Assembly: GCA_009746045.1 (NCBI GenBank)
Contig: RPFO01000102.1
Coordinates: 385,322 to 449,321 of the forward strand
DNA: 64,000 nucleotides
From: Mesostigma viride
Taxonomy: Eukaryota; Streptophyta; Mesostigmatophyceae; Mesostigmatales; Mesostigmataceae
Direction of reading: 5' to 3'
The translations under genes and the position numbers were made by a program. Positions within the stretch are counted from its first letter, which is position 1, and each line of letters starts with the position of its first letter. The notes below the pieces were generated by a model that was not told the origin of the DNA, did not search any database, and saw only the letters and a program-made list of their open reading frames with translations. Positions 42,489 to 52,472 of the stretch are shown here, one piece after another.

Positions 42489-42943
42489 TTACGTAGTTAT
42501 TACCCCTCAATGGGCATCTATCTTCTTATCGTGGGCCGATGCTAGGAAGTTCGTTCAGTCGCGTACTTATAATGTCTCCAAATATAAGAAGTTTATGTCC
42601 TTTGAAGAAGCTCAGACCTACCTCTTAAATCATAGTGAATCAGATTTGGGTCTCCATTCTCGTCCTTCTCCTCATGCTCGTCCTGCTGTAGATAGTCTTG
42701 TTTTCGTTACACCACCTCCATCTCCTCCTTCGTCTCCCCCTAAACGGGCTGCATCCTCATCTAGCTTAGATACGCCTCTCACCTTAGAGTTCGGTTCCCT
42801 ATCCATTACTGTTGCTAAAAAGGATTTATTTAAATTGTTTTCCTTTTTTTTAGGACATTAAAAGCTTTTCTTTTCTTTCCTTGCCTTTAAATTAGGCCTT
42901 GTCCTTTTCCTTTATTGCTTCCTATTCCCTTACTTAATCAAAG

Positions 42944-44345
42944 ATGGATCCAGTGGGTGGAGATATGTCGCCTATACCTACCAATACTACTGCTACTAAT
43001 ACTAATAATAATAATACTAATAACAATACCAATACTCGTGGTAACAGACGGGACTCCCTGGAAACGGTTCACCATCTCACCCCTCAAGGTAATTTTCGTA
43101 CCTCACCTCCTTCTCCTGTTACTGGTGGTCGCCGTCGTCCCTCAATTACCCCACCTACCTATGAACAACGTATGCAAGTCATGCAGATTTAGTGATGACC
43201 CTTCCCTTACCCTGAACCAGGCCCCTGCTCCTCCTGCAACCTTGGCTCAACCCTCCAGCAGATCCTCACTAACCAACAATGCTTCTAGGCCTCCTTCCCA
43301 CCCTGTGCCTTCCATGCCTTCTTTTAACACGGGTCGTACCTCTGCCCCTGTCGGCCCTTCTGGGCGCCCTAGTGCAGTTCCCTTCTATCCCCCTGCCTCT
43401 TGGTCCTACCCTGATACGGCCTACGAGGCTGCCCAGGTCCCTACCCGTGTGGCTGATTTAGAAGTTAATAGTGATTTCAGCACCATGCCCCTAGATGATA
43501 GGAATTATGATCATTTTGCCTACTCCTCCCTCCGTGAACAATATGCTGTTCCCTTCTCCTACGGGCACCATCCTGAAACGGTGGCCCCTTCTAGACCTCT
43601 ATCCAAAACCTTTCCTCTTCCTTCTTTCTATCCCACGTATGTAGCAGTGGAAGACAGTGGCCCCATGGGTACTGAAACTGACTTGTCTAATCCCCCTAAG
43701 CCCCCTGCTCTTCCCCTCTTTGCTAACCTACCCAAGTTGGATGTTAAGTCTACCCCTCAACAGTTTTTCACCTTCATTATGTTGCTTACCCAGAATACAG
43801 AGTCGTGGCAAAATCATAATAGATGGCGTCTCTCTGATGCTGTACTAGTTCCTCACTATCTTACTACCTGTATTACTCCTGAGCTTGCTAACCTTATCCA
43901 GTGTGAGTCCTTGGCCTCTCATGCCTACCCTAACTCCGTAGCAGAATTGTTTAAGCGGTTAGAGAACCATTTAGTCCCTCCTGATGCAGATTGGCAGGAT
44001 AGACTAGCCTTTGGTACCTTGCAGCAGGGTACTAAATCGTTTAAGGAGTATATGAAAGAATTTGATGCACAGATGGTACGAATTAGGGATTTGTCGGGCG
44101 CAGAAGTACGTGCTCGCTTCCTCCAAGGCCTCAGTAGACCCTTATTACGTGAAGTCAAGCGCCAGTTCTCTGCCTACCGTTTTACTGATCTGCCCCTCAA
44201 GCATGTGCGTCAGCATCTCTTACGAGTAGCAGATTTCTTCACCACTCCTTCTCTTCCTACCCGTTCCCGTATTAATAATATTATCCTTACCCCTGAGGAG
44301 GAGGACTCCTACGTAGAAGAATTAGATATTTGTGTTAATTACTGA
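42944..44345 (+). pseudogene. GyB Gag (capsid region), frameshifted near the N-terminus
   Basis: Starts MDPVGGDMSPIPTNTTATNT with an Asn/Thr-rich run, reads TPPTYEQRMQV, then a 4-bp insertion (extra ATGC near 43180, compared with GyA) moves the frame. The rest is one long frame: RFSDDPSLTLNQAPAPP, DRNYDHFAYSSLREQY, and the retrotransposon Gag core SWQNHNRWRLSDAVLV, AELFKRLENHLVPP, QGTKSFKEYMKEFDAQMVR, RARFLQGLSRPLLREVKRQF. Ends EEELDICVNY-type sequence at 44345; the knuckle is in the next frame. Confidence 0.88.
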
Positions 44346-44688
44346 CCTTTCAGCCCTGGATGTCTCTCATATCACATGCTATCATTGTAAGGAAGTAGGT
44401 CATCTTAAACGTGAGTGCCCCAAGTTCCTTTCGGGTGCTCCCCCTCATCCCGACGCTCGCCCTCCTCGTACCCCTCAGCGTGCTCCTATTCGTCCCACTT
44501 CAGGACGTATTCCCTCAGCTACCCCTAGTAGGCTGAATGCTGTGCAGACAGGACCCCCAGGGTTCCCCTATGATAATCAGGCTCCCGCACCTTCTTCGAT
44601 CCCTCGTGACCCTCCAGCAGTGGCTTTTTCGCCAGGGTCTTCTTCGGGGTTAGTTCCTATGGATTTGGGGGGGGAGGGGGAACAGTAG
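44332..44688 (+). pseudogene. GyB Gag zinc knuckle and proline-rich tail
   Basis: CYHCKEVGHLKREC is a canonical CCHC knuckle that binds genomic RNA. A long proline-rich tail (PPHPDARPPRTPQRAPIRP) ends GLVPMDLGGEGEQ at a TAG conserved with GyA. The protease follows about 60 bases later, so Gag and Pol may be separated by this stop. Confidence 0.85.
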
Positions 44689-44750
44689 GCCTGTCAGCCG
44701 GGGGTAACCTGGACAGGTCCTTAGATAGTACCCCAGATAATAATTTTTGC

Positions 44751-44957
44751 TTGCCTGTTTTTATAACCTCTGTAGGAGCTGAATCATCCCTACCACTACG
44801 GGTGCGTCCTCTTATGTTCTTCAATGGTGGCTTAACCGTTCCTCACACTGTTGTAGACCCCTTCTTGCATGCTGATGAACTTCTGAATGTCTCTGTGTTA
44901 GTGGATAGCGGTGCGGCTAGCTCCTTTGTGAGTGAGGCCCTAGTTAGGCGTTTAGGT
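44751..44957 (+). pseudogene. GyB protease, truncated after the active site
   Basis: LPLRVRPLMFFNGGLTV, then ELLNVSVLVDSGAASSFVSEALVRRLG. The DSGA catalytic motif is intact, but sequence diverges to the foldback repeat two codons after RRLG. The flap and LLG.D strand present in GyA are gone. Confidence 0.8.
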
Positions 44958-44958
44958 C

Positions 44959-45395
44959 AGTTACGTTAAATAGTGCCGGAACCTTTTGCCCACTGAGGCA
45001 AATCGGTCCGTCACACTATTTTGCCCGGAATAACCACTTCCGAGCACCCAAGTTAATTCGGCCTAACTTGGGTGCTCGGAAGTGGTTATTCTGGGCAAAA
45101 TAGTGTGACGGACCGATTTGCCTCAGTGGGCAAAAGGTTCCGGCACTATTTAACGTAACTAAAACCTGGCCTCGTGGAGGGGGGACGAAGAGCCCGAGAC
45201 ATCCGCCTAGGCCGCTGAGCACGCACCACTAAATGCGCCGGAGCTGCCTCAGTGAGGATTCGAACCCCTGACCTCCAAGTTGCACAGGTTTTAGTTACGT
45301 TAAATAGTGCCGGAACCTTTTGCCCACTGAGGCAAATCGGTCCGTCACACTATTTTGCCCGGAATAACCACTTCCGAGCACCCAAGTTAATTCGG
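44959..45395. repeat. Foldback repeat replacing GyB RT-RNase H
   Basis: A 97-bp arm (44959-45055) is followed, after 8 bases, by its reverse complement (45064-45160, one mismatch). Then comes a 132-bp spacer and a third copy in the first orientation (45293-45389, identical over 103 bases with 44959-45061). The inverted repeat around the spacer extends into AAAACCTG/CAGGTTTT. Compared with GyA, about 2.4 kb (protease end, RT, RNase H, integrase start) is missing exactly here. Confidence 0.9.
45205..45293 (-). ncRNA. tRNA-like module in the foldback repeat (approximate)
   Basis: The minus strand has an exact B-box, GGTTCGAATCC (45256-45266), followed by CACTGAGGCA. About 70 nt upstream on the same strand (inside the 45293-45395 arm) is TGCCTCAGTGGGCAAAAGG, which resembles an A-box and whose first ten bases are complementary to CACTGAGGCA. 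This looks like a tRNA-derived SINE head rather than a functional tRNA: spacing is too long and no anticodon arm is convincing. Confidence 0.35.
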
Positions 45396-46724
45396 TCCCT
45401 CCTATCTGTCGCTCCTCCTTGCTCTTTGAGTTGCATGACTTAGCTGCTCATCAGGGTGGTAAACGGGTACGGGACCTAGTAGCCCGCTCTTACTACTGGC
45501 CTTCCCTTTTAAAGGATATAGATAGATGATTATGTTAGAACCTGTCAATCTTGCCAGGAAATGAAACCCAACAATGTAGGACAGATAGCAGAACCTAGGA
45601 CCCTACCCGATCCCATCATGCTGTGGGACTCCATTATGATGGATTTTGTAGGACCTTTTAGGAAGAATGATAGAGGTAACGCCCAGATCCTTGTTTTCGT
45701 AGATCGTTTTACTCGTATGTGTCATCTCGTGCCGTGTCCCCTAGAACTCACCGCACGCGATTGTGCACGCCTATACCTTAATAACGTATATAGATATCAT
45801 GGTTTGAGTAGGCAGTTTATTAGTGATAAAGATAAGCTATTTACCTCTGACTTTTGGCAGCAGTTTTTCGCTGCTATCGGTACCAAGGTTACATTCGGTA
45901 CTGCCTATCATTCCTCCTCCTCTCATCTTGTAGAACGTCTTAATAGGGTAGTGGAAGAAGCGCTGAGGCACTATGTTAATGGCTCGGGGAGTGATTGGGA
46001 GGATTATCTATGCTTGGTAGAGTTCTCCCTTAACAATTGCCCCCAGGCTGCGCATGGCTATACGCCTTTCTTCCTAGATACTGGTAGACAGCCTCTTACT
46101 CCTACCTCTCTCTTAGCTAGTCCTTTACGGGACAGGGACGATGTGTCCCGGGATACTGTAGAAGGTGTACAGGCCTTGCTAGATAAAATGAAAAATGCAC
46201 ATGATCACGCGATTTCAGGGTACCAAAAGGCTCAGGCTAAGTACCTTGCTAGGTTGCGTGCCTCCTTAGATAGAAGGGCGCCTGAAATAGATATAGGGGA
46301 TTTAGTCTTAGTAGAAGGCCCCCGTGTTGGCCGTTTTGCTCACAAGTTTGAAGCAGAACTTAAAGTGAAACTTAGGCCCGCCTTCTTAGGACCCTTCCGT
46401 GTGTTGTCTAGAGTAGGTAATTTCTTATATAAAATAGATATCCCTACCTCTTGGCAAACACATTCTAACACCTTCCATAGAAGTCAGCTGAAGCTTTATC
46501 ACCAAAGCACGTTCGCTGGCAGAGAACTAGCTCCTGCCCCTTTAGAGCATAACCCTGATACCGGTGAGGTAGAAGACGAGGTAGAGAGTATCGTGGCCCA
46601 TAGAGAGATATCAAAAAGGGCCGCGGTACCCAGCGCCAGTATAAGGTGAAATGGATGTATGCTCGTAGTGAGGTAGATAAAGTATGGTACACGGAGAGTG
46701 AGTTAGATGGTTGTAGCCGTTAAT
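45396..46724 (+). pseudogene. GyB integrase with chromodomain
   Basis: Zinc-site start (ELHDLAAHQGGKRVRDLVARSYYW, then CQSCQE) at 45420-45560 is frameshifted near 45525. The core frame 45561-46649 has MMDFVGPFRKN (D1), QFISDKDKLFTSDFW (D2) and SSHLVERLNRVVEEAL (E), with D-x35-E-like spacing, then the GPY/F module KLRPAFLGPFRVLSRV. After a shift near 46618 the chromodomain follows (VESIVAHREI, QYKVKWMYARSEVDKVWYTESEL) to a stop near 46724. Chromodomains direct insertion to marked chromatin and define chromoviruses. Confidence 0.88.
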
Positions 46725-46835
46725 TGTTGCAGGACTACAAAACCCTACACCATCTCTAGCTGGCAACCTGCCCCTCCCTTATCGTATTCCTGCTTTTGGT
46801 GGGTGGTTGGTTGTCCCCTCCCCTCCGCAGCCATC

Positions 46836-49168
46836 ATGGCTGACCCTACCCCTCCGCCGGAGAGCCGGCCGCCTTCCCCTCCACCACCGGATCCAGAGTT
46901 CTACTTCGAGGCCCTTCCGGGCCGCTGGGTGTCACGTTCCAGTTATCTGGGTGGCCTCATTCAGCCTGCCCTCCAGGCTCAGCACGCGACTTTAGTCAGG
47001 GCTGCTCTCTTTGGGGTCGCGTGGTTCGGCCCGGCCCCCGATGATCCGCAACAGCTAGTTGTGCATGGGTTCGACGATGCCGGGCATTGTCTTTTAGGAT
47101 GTGGCTCCCGCTGTCCAGCTTTGGAGCAGATAGCCGCTGTCCTTCAGTGCCCCCGGGTGTTTTCCTACCTGTCTGACCCTGTGGGCCGCTCCTGCCTACG
47201 GGAGGTGTTCCCCTGGCTTCCGGGCGAGGGTGAGGCAGAGGTAGATGACAACCCCTGTGACCTCCTACGGGCAGTAGAGTTCATGGAAATCGCAGACTGG
47301 TCAGTCAGCGGGAGTAGCAGCTGGCTACCCTTCCCCTACGGACGCACCAGTCGAGGCGCAGTACACTCCAGCGTATTCGGCCTCAAGTGTAGCGTCCTCT
47401 TCCTCAGTGTCGGCAGCCTCCTTCCCCTGTCCCGTCTTCACCACGGTCGACACGTCGTGCATCGGTGGATCCTACCCCTTTGGATGTGGATCGCGCACCT
47501 GATCATCTCTCGGCGACTGTTTCGGCGATGCAGGCTCAGATTCAGTCCCTGTCCGCGGCGTTCGGGGCCTTCATGGCGGCCCAGGCGCAGGCTCCAGCCC
47601 CGCCCGGTGGGGTGTCTGTTGTATCTGCGCCCCCTACCCCTTCGGTGGCCACGGCGCCTACTGTTTTGCCTGCGCAGCGCGAGCCTTCTGCAGCTGCGGG
47701 TTCCTCTGTGGCTGCGGCTCCTACGCCTCTGGGTGCCTCTGCGCCTGCGACTGACGTACCCGCGCTTCCGCGCGAATTGCCCGTCCCAGCGGCCGTGCCC
47801 GCTGTCACCGCCTCCGGGCCGCACGCTGCGCCTTCGCAGCCATTGCGGGGTTTCTTTAGCGACACGGGCGATCTTCCCAGGCTGTGGGAGGGTGGTCCCC
47901 CGCAGAGGATTCCGGTGCCCGACTGGAGCTTGGACGGGAACCAATCTTATGCCGGATTGCCTGCCCCTACTGGGCCGGTGTTCAATATGTGGCCTGAGGG
48001 TGCGCCGTCAACGGAGACCGGCGCGCCAGTGGCGGTTGTGGGTCCGTCGCGACTCCCTTCGACTTCGGGTCCGGCGCGACCTCCTGTTGTACCGGCGCCG
48101 TCTGCGTCTGTGCCGGTCCCTACCCCTGCTTCGGCCCCTGCCCCTTCGTCCTCGCGGTCTTTGGCTGCGGTTGTGCGGGACAGCGGCCCTGATCCTCGCG
48201 CCACCCGTGCTGCTGACTCCCTCCGGGAGCTGTCCCAAGGCGATCGGGACCGGGCCCCTTCTGTGGTGCATGCGACGCCGGAGTCGCGCGACACGCCCGT
48301 CCCCGGGTATGGTATGTCTGTGCTCGCCTGCCGACAGTGTGACCTGCCGCGCGCCTCCGCCGAGCTTGCCATTTCGCCCATGTCATACGGGTTCTCCCAG
48401 GTGTGTCGGGCGCCGCGGGACCGTGGCCTACCCATTGAGACTGATCGGCCTCCTTTCGACATGGTTATTTTAGCTGATCCTGTGTTCCAGGGTGAGACCC
48501 TGGTTCGGCGCGTTCTGTATCGCTGGGCTAGGCATCACAACGACTTGGACACCTACGGTGGGTTCCAGTGGGCTTACCCTCCGCCTCTGGGCATCATGGC
48601 TTCGGATGCCCTTACGGTAGAGTTTCCTACGGCGCCGGGTGTTACGCACAGCACGGTTCTCCAGCCCATCCTGGAGTGGGATGCCCGTCGTCCAGCGCCC
48701 CTCCCTGGTCAGGGTCTGGACTCCCGTGGTCATCCTCCCCCTCGGGCTAGCGACTACCTAGAGACGTTCGGGTCGCGACAGTGTGCTCGTCGGTGGCGCT
48801 CCCGTGAGGTTCGGCACATCCGGTTGTGGCCGTCTAACGTGGAGCCCCTGGTAAATCTGTTCTTCCCGACGGGTTTGCGCCCTCGGATCCGGTACCATCG
48901 CCTCCTCCTGCGGGCCCTCTGTTTGATCGCGGTAGAGCCTTTCCTCCGCCTCTTTGCCTGCGGGTTCCTGGACTGGGCCCGTGGTCAGGTCGTTCTGACG
49001 CAGCATAGGTATTACTGGGCCTTCCTGGGCCTTTTTCCTGATGGCGTGTGGGCCGATGTTTTCCTCACTGTAGATAGGCATGACAATGCCGAGGAGGTGG
49101 CCCATTACCAGGAGTATTTGGATGTTCTGTTGGCCTCGCGTGGCACTTACCAGACTGATGGCCACTAG
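46836..49168 (+). pseudogene. GyB ORF3: large unknown protein in the env position
   Basis: ATG at 46836 gives MADPTPPPESRPPSPPPPD, EFYFEALPGRWVSRSSYLGG, CPALEQIAAVLQCPRVFSYL, then PWLPGEGEAEVDDNPCDLL. An indel near 47305 moves to the frame that ends at 49168. Further on: coiled coil LSATVSAMQAQIQSLSAAF, a long Pro/Ala/Val linker, VPDWSLDGNQSYAGLP, CRQCDLPRASAELAISPM, and a ~230-residue C-terminal domain (LVRRVLYRWARHHNDLDTYGG, RHIRLWPSNVEPLVNLFFP, VEPFLRLFACGFLDWARGQ). About 775 residues. No signal peptide or clear membrane segment. Differences from GyA in the last ~90 codons are mostly synonymous. Function unknown. Confidence 0.7.
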
Positions 49169-49545
49169 ATAGAGGGCCTTAGGCCCGACCTGAGGGTGTT
49201 GTCCCTCCGGTATATAGAGTCGCCCTCATATTCTGGCCAGTTGATTGGTCGTTCTTGGTCCCTGGTACTGATTTGTTTACTCTGTGTGTCCTGCCCAGTG
49301 CCGTCCCCCCCCGGCAAGGACTCCGTTCCAGGCAGTTAGGGGAACCTCCCACCAGGCTTGGTGCTGGCTAACCCTACACCACCCGGCGTGGTGGTGGAGA
49401 CCGAGTGAACTATTGGTGCTTTGTATCTTGGATGGTCTGTCGATTGTGTTGGTGTGTGCTGGGTGCATTAGGTTTTTCCTACCCCTTTGGTTTCCTCCCT
49501 GTGCGTAGGGAGAGGGCTCCCTACCTTTTTGTGGGGGGGGGGAGG
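49169..49545 (+). other. GyB 3' UTR and polypurine tract
   Basis: Non-coding, homologous to GyA 33468-33836. Ends with GTGGGGGGGGGGAGG directly before TGTTACG, the probable plus-strand primer. Confidence 0.65.
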
Positions 49546-50112
49546 TGTTACGTCGCGTAACAATTCGTTGTAGTTACGGACGTAAATTAGGTCCTTTGCC
49601 TCGGTTGTTCCTAGGTTTACGTGTAGTTCCAACTGGGACACTATTGTCCTCGTAACAGTACTGTGGTACATTGGGTGCTTTTGGGCGCCGCGCCGCGTAC
49701 TTTATTAGTGGTCCTTATCCTTTGGTAGAAAGTAGTGGACCAGCGTGCATCCGTGCATCTGCCTGTGTTTCTGTAGGCGAGGGCCAGGTCGGCCCGAGCA
49801 TGTTGGACCGTTGGTGACCATTTATGCACGTTCCACTCCTTGTGTGGTTACTCGGCGTGTGTTAAATGAATTAACACACATAGGCTTGGGTCATGGCAGT
49901 GTAGTTGTGTTTCCTTCCTCTATTCCTGGAGTAAACGGGTTTGTGTAAATGGCTTATGGCGTATTACAGTAGTACTTACTACGTAAATGCACTGAGATCT
50001 GGATCGTCTCGTTCGTCTTTCGCTAGGGGTTTAACTAGAGGCGGCCTTACTAGTTTAGGTAGCATTAGGCCAGGTAGAGGTAGAGGTGGCGGTAGAGGTT
50101 TGAGACGTAACA
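49546..50112 (+). repeat. GyB 3' LTR
   Basis: 567 bp, nearly identical to the 5' LTR. CoB Gag resumes after GCGCA. Confidence 0.95.
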
Positions 50113-50117
50113 GCGCA

Positions 50118-51973
50118 GCAGACAAGCTCATCGAGCAGTGAGGATAGTGATGTTTCTCTCACCCCTACCTTTGAGCAATGGGAGGCAGCTAGGGCACGCA
50201 AGAGGCAGGCACAGAGTCAGGGTGTGCAGGGGGGCATGGACATACCATCTTCACCGGCACATGTTGTGCAGGCACCTAACACCCCAGTGCAGCCAGCCAC
50301 GCGTAGCAGGCCCTCACAGGTCTCACCTAGCATCCCAACCACTGCCAATGCTGCTACATCCCCAGGCAGGTCTTCTTCTCCCTCTCCCTCTTCACCCTCT
50401 CAGGATTGGCCAGTTTATAATGAGCATAGGCCAATTGACAGGATTATGGTGAGGGGGCTGCCAGAGGGGTACACTAGGCAGCAGGGTGCTCAGCTTCTTA
50501 GAACTCTCTCTCAAGCTAGCTAGGGAGGAGCTGAATATCAAAAACTGTTTTGGGGCACTCATGCAGGGTGATTTCTTCCACCAATCCAATCCCTCCATCC
50601 AGCACTTGGTGTCCATATATCAGCAAAGGTATCCCAGGTGGCAGGATACACAGGGGAGGGAGCCATGGGAGAATTTTCTGCGTGATCTGCATGACTTGCT
50701 GTCTGCTCCCACCACTGTTGACATGTACTCTGCGTTTAACTGGGTGAAAACCTATAAGGTAGAAACTCAGAACTATGTAGCAGAGATCAAGAAGTGGGAA
50801 CTTGCAGTGAAAGCCCACCCCGAGGTTTGCAAGCTAGATCACAAGTGGCTTGTGCATTCCCTGCTCGAGAAGCTTAACCTTGATCGTAACACCTTTGCCA
50901 TGATCACCACAGGCTTGGCCACTCATTGGGAGTCGATGAAAGAGGCTCTCGATTATGTTAAGCTAGCCTTGGGTCCACTGTGCCAGGACTCAGCCCCCCA
51001 CCCCTCCTCCTCTTCCCCCCCTGCTGTCAAGCGGACCCGGGGGGAGGAGTCAGATGAGGAGGGTAAGGCCAGGAAGGCCAAGGACAAGTGTCCTGTGACG
51101 CTAGGGGAGGTGAAGACTCTTATGAGTCAGTTTGTTAAGAGCCTCAAGGGCAAGGGCAAGGGCAAGGGCAAGGGCAAGGGTAAGGGGCAGGGGAAGGGGA
51201 AGGGTAGGTCATCCCCCCCAGGGGGGGACACTAACAAGTCTTCTGGGGCTGGGTCCTCCACCCCCAAGAAGGATGTGAAATGTGTGCGTTGTGGGCGTCG
51301 TGGACACACCAAGGACAAGTGCAACAAACACAGGGAGCACCTGCGTGACCTGGAGGTGCTCTGCCACAAGTGCCTGGGACCGCCTCACGGGGACCCCACC
51401 AAGTGCACCAAGGATCCGTGGCAGCCTCCCCAATGTAAGTCCTCACACCCTCACGCGTGTCATGATGAGTCGTGTCCCCTACACCACCCAATATCCAGCT
51501 CCACTGCCCAGGCAGGGACACAGGATGGGAGGATGTTGACAGGATGTCAAGTTAATTCTGTTACCTCTCACTCTCCACCTTTATGCTCAGCTGTCAAGGC
51601 TGTAAGCAAGGTTGGCAGAGTGTTGAATTATTACACAGAAACCTCTGACAGTGAACCCAGGTTCACCTCCTTGATACCCAAGGTGTCCAGGGTCATGACC
51701 CAAGCTCTTAGTAACATCAGTTATGAGGAGCTGGCATTGCAACTGCACTTACTGTATGGTCATGAGGCATGTGCAGAGGTGGTAGCAGCTGCATTGGGAG
51801 GTACGGCACTCAGGAAGGCATGTCAGCTGATCAGAAAACACTGTCAGCACTGCCAAATGTATGCACCTAAACCACCCAAGTGGCATGTAGCTACACCACC
51901 TAAGTGCAAGGGCAGAGTGGTCGGGGATGTGTTCCATATTAAGGGATTAAGGGACAGCCCTATCTGGCTTTAA
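50118..51973 (+). pseudogene. CoB Gag, knuckle and integrase zinc-site
   Basis: SEDSDVSLTPTFEQWEAARARKRQ and RIMVRGLPEGYTRQQGAQLL continue the Gag frame; a shift near 50520 leads to ELNIKNCFGALMQGDFFHQSN and the rest of the capsid region. A Lys/Gly tract (KGKGKGKGKGKGQGKGKG, 51145-51205) precedes the knuckle CVRCGRRGHTKDKC. Integrase starts directly after a Cys/His-rich spacer: LALQLHLLYGHE, then KHCQHCQMYAP and RVVGDVFHIKG (D1). No protease motif lies between knuckle and integrase. The frame stops at 51973 by a frameshift near 51960. Confidence 0.85.
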
Positions 51974-52472
51974 AGGACGCATGGTCCAGGTACACAGCAA
52001 TAGAACCTCTCCCTGGTATGGACAAGTCTCAGTTGCACAGAGCTATATTAATAGCACAAGCCAGGTACTACCCAGTAGAAGCACTGCTGTTAGATCAGCA
52101 ATTTAGTTGCCTCGCTGGTGCAGAGGGCTGTGAAGCTATAGACTTGGCTGGGCTAGAAGATCATGAGAGACAAGGTATCATTGAGAGGGCAATTAGGTCT
52201 ATTAAAACCTTGGTAGCCAAAGAAGGTGAGAACCTGTTAGCTGACAGTGGGTCATACGCTGATAGGGCACTGTGGGCTACTAAGATATGCCAGATACTCA
52301 ATATAGACGACCACTCCTGCAGACACCCTATGGTATTATGACACCAGATGGGTTACAGGCTGGGATATACCCACCTGAGGTACTAGCTGTGTACAATGCA
52401 CAGCGTGCCCACGCTGCCAGCAGATTGGCAGCCAAGGATGCCAAGCATCCACGCCCCTCCTTCAAGGAAGGG
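51961..52472 (+). pseudogene. CoB integrase core, before the solo LTR
   Basis: LALKDAWSRYTAIEPLPGMDKSQ leads to YYPVEALLLDQQFSCLAG (D2) and GIIERAIRSIKTLVAKEG (E), 29 residues between D and E as in CoA. A second frame (52287 onward) continues GIMTPDGLQAGIYPPEVLAVYNAQRAHAAS and ends HPRPSFKEG at the LTR insertion. One frameshift near 52310. Confidence 0.85.

Larger units (their letters stand above)
41114..42861 (+). pseudogene. GyB ORF with RNase H1-type hybrid-binding domain, split by hAT-2
   Basis: ATG at 41114 gives MSQRRPFPAPSHSTSNNSLG, then hAT-2. After removal of 41179-42480 with one GGGAAATA the frame continues GKYYVVITPQWASIFLSWADARKF, SKYKKFMSFEEAQTYL. The features YYVV, a mid-domain hydrophobic-Trp turn and the terminal YKKF.SFEEA..YL are the hallmark of the RNase H1 N-terminal hybrid-binding (Cauli_VI) fold, which binds RNA/DNA duplexes. 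A Ser/Pro-rich tail ends TLEFGSLSITVAKKDLFKLF. About 145 residues, located before Gag. It may coat or protect reverse-transcription intermediates (inference). Confidence 0.7.
40006..50117 (+). mobile_element. GyB: Ty3/gypsy chromovirus nested in CoB Gag
   Basis: LTRs 40011-40578 (568 bp) and 49546-50112 (567 bp) differ only by a 4-bp and a 3-bp indel as far as I can see. Ends are TGTTACGTC...GACGTAACA; GCGCA flanks (40006-40010, 50113-50117). Interior: small leader ORF, hybrid-binding-domain ORF, Gag, knuckle, protease, integrase with chromodomain, and ORF3. RT and RNase H are absent and replaced by a foldback repeat. An hAT element is inserted in the second ORF. Confidence 0.93.

Noticed and set aside
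42915-43190. Hydrophobic poly-Leu/Ile start of the long Gag frame as a signal or membrane region
   Set aside because: It is the out-of-frame reading of the Asn/Thr-rich Gag N-terminus. The real start is 42944 in another frame, followed by a 4-bp insertion.
45205-45293. Functional tRNA gene
   Set aside because: B-box is exact, but the A-box to B-box distance is too long, the D and anticodon arms do not fold convincingly, and the module is embedded in inverted repeats.
47438-48462. Minus-strand ORFs opposite GyB ORF3
   Set aside because: GC-rich shadow frames with arginine-rich, low-complexity translation; the plus frame is conserved with GyA.
46836-49168. ORF3 as a retroviral envelope
   Set aside because: The position fits, but I see no signal peptide, fusion peptide, furin site or membrane anchor. 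The C-terminus is a soluble-looking domain.
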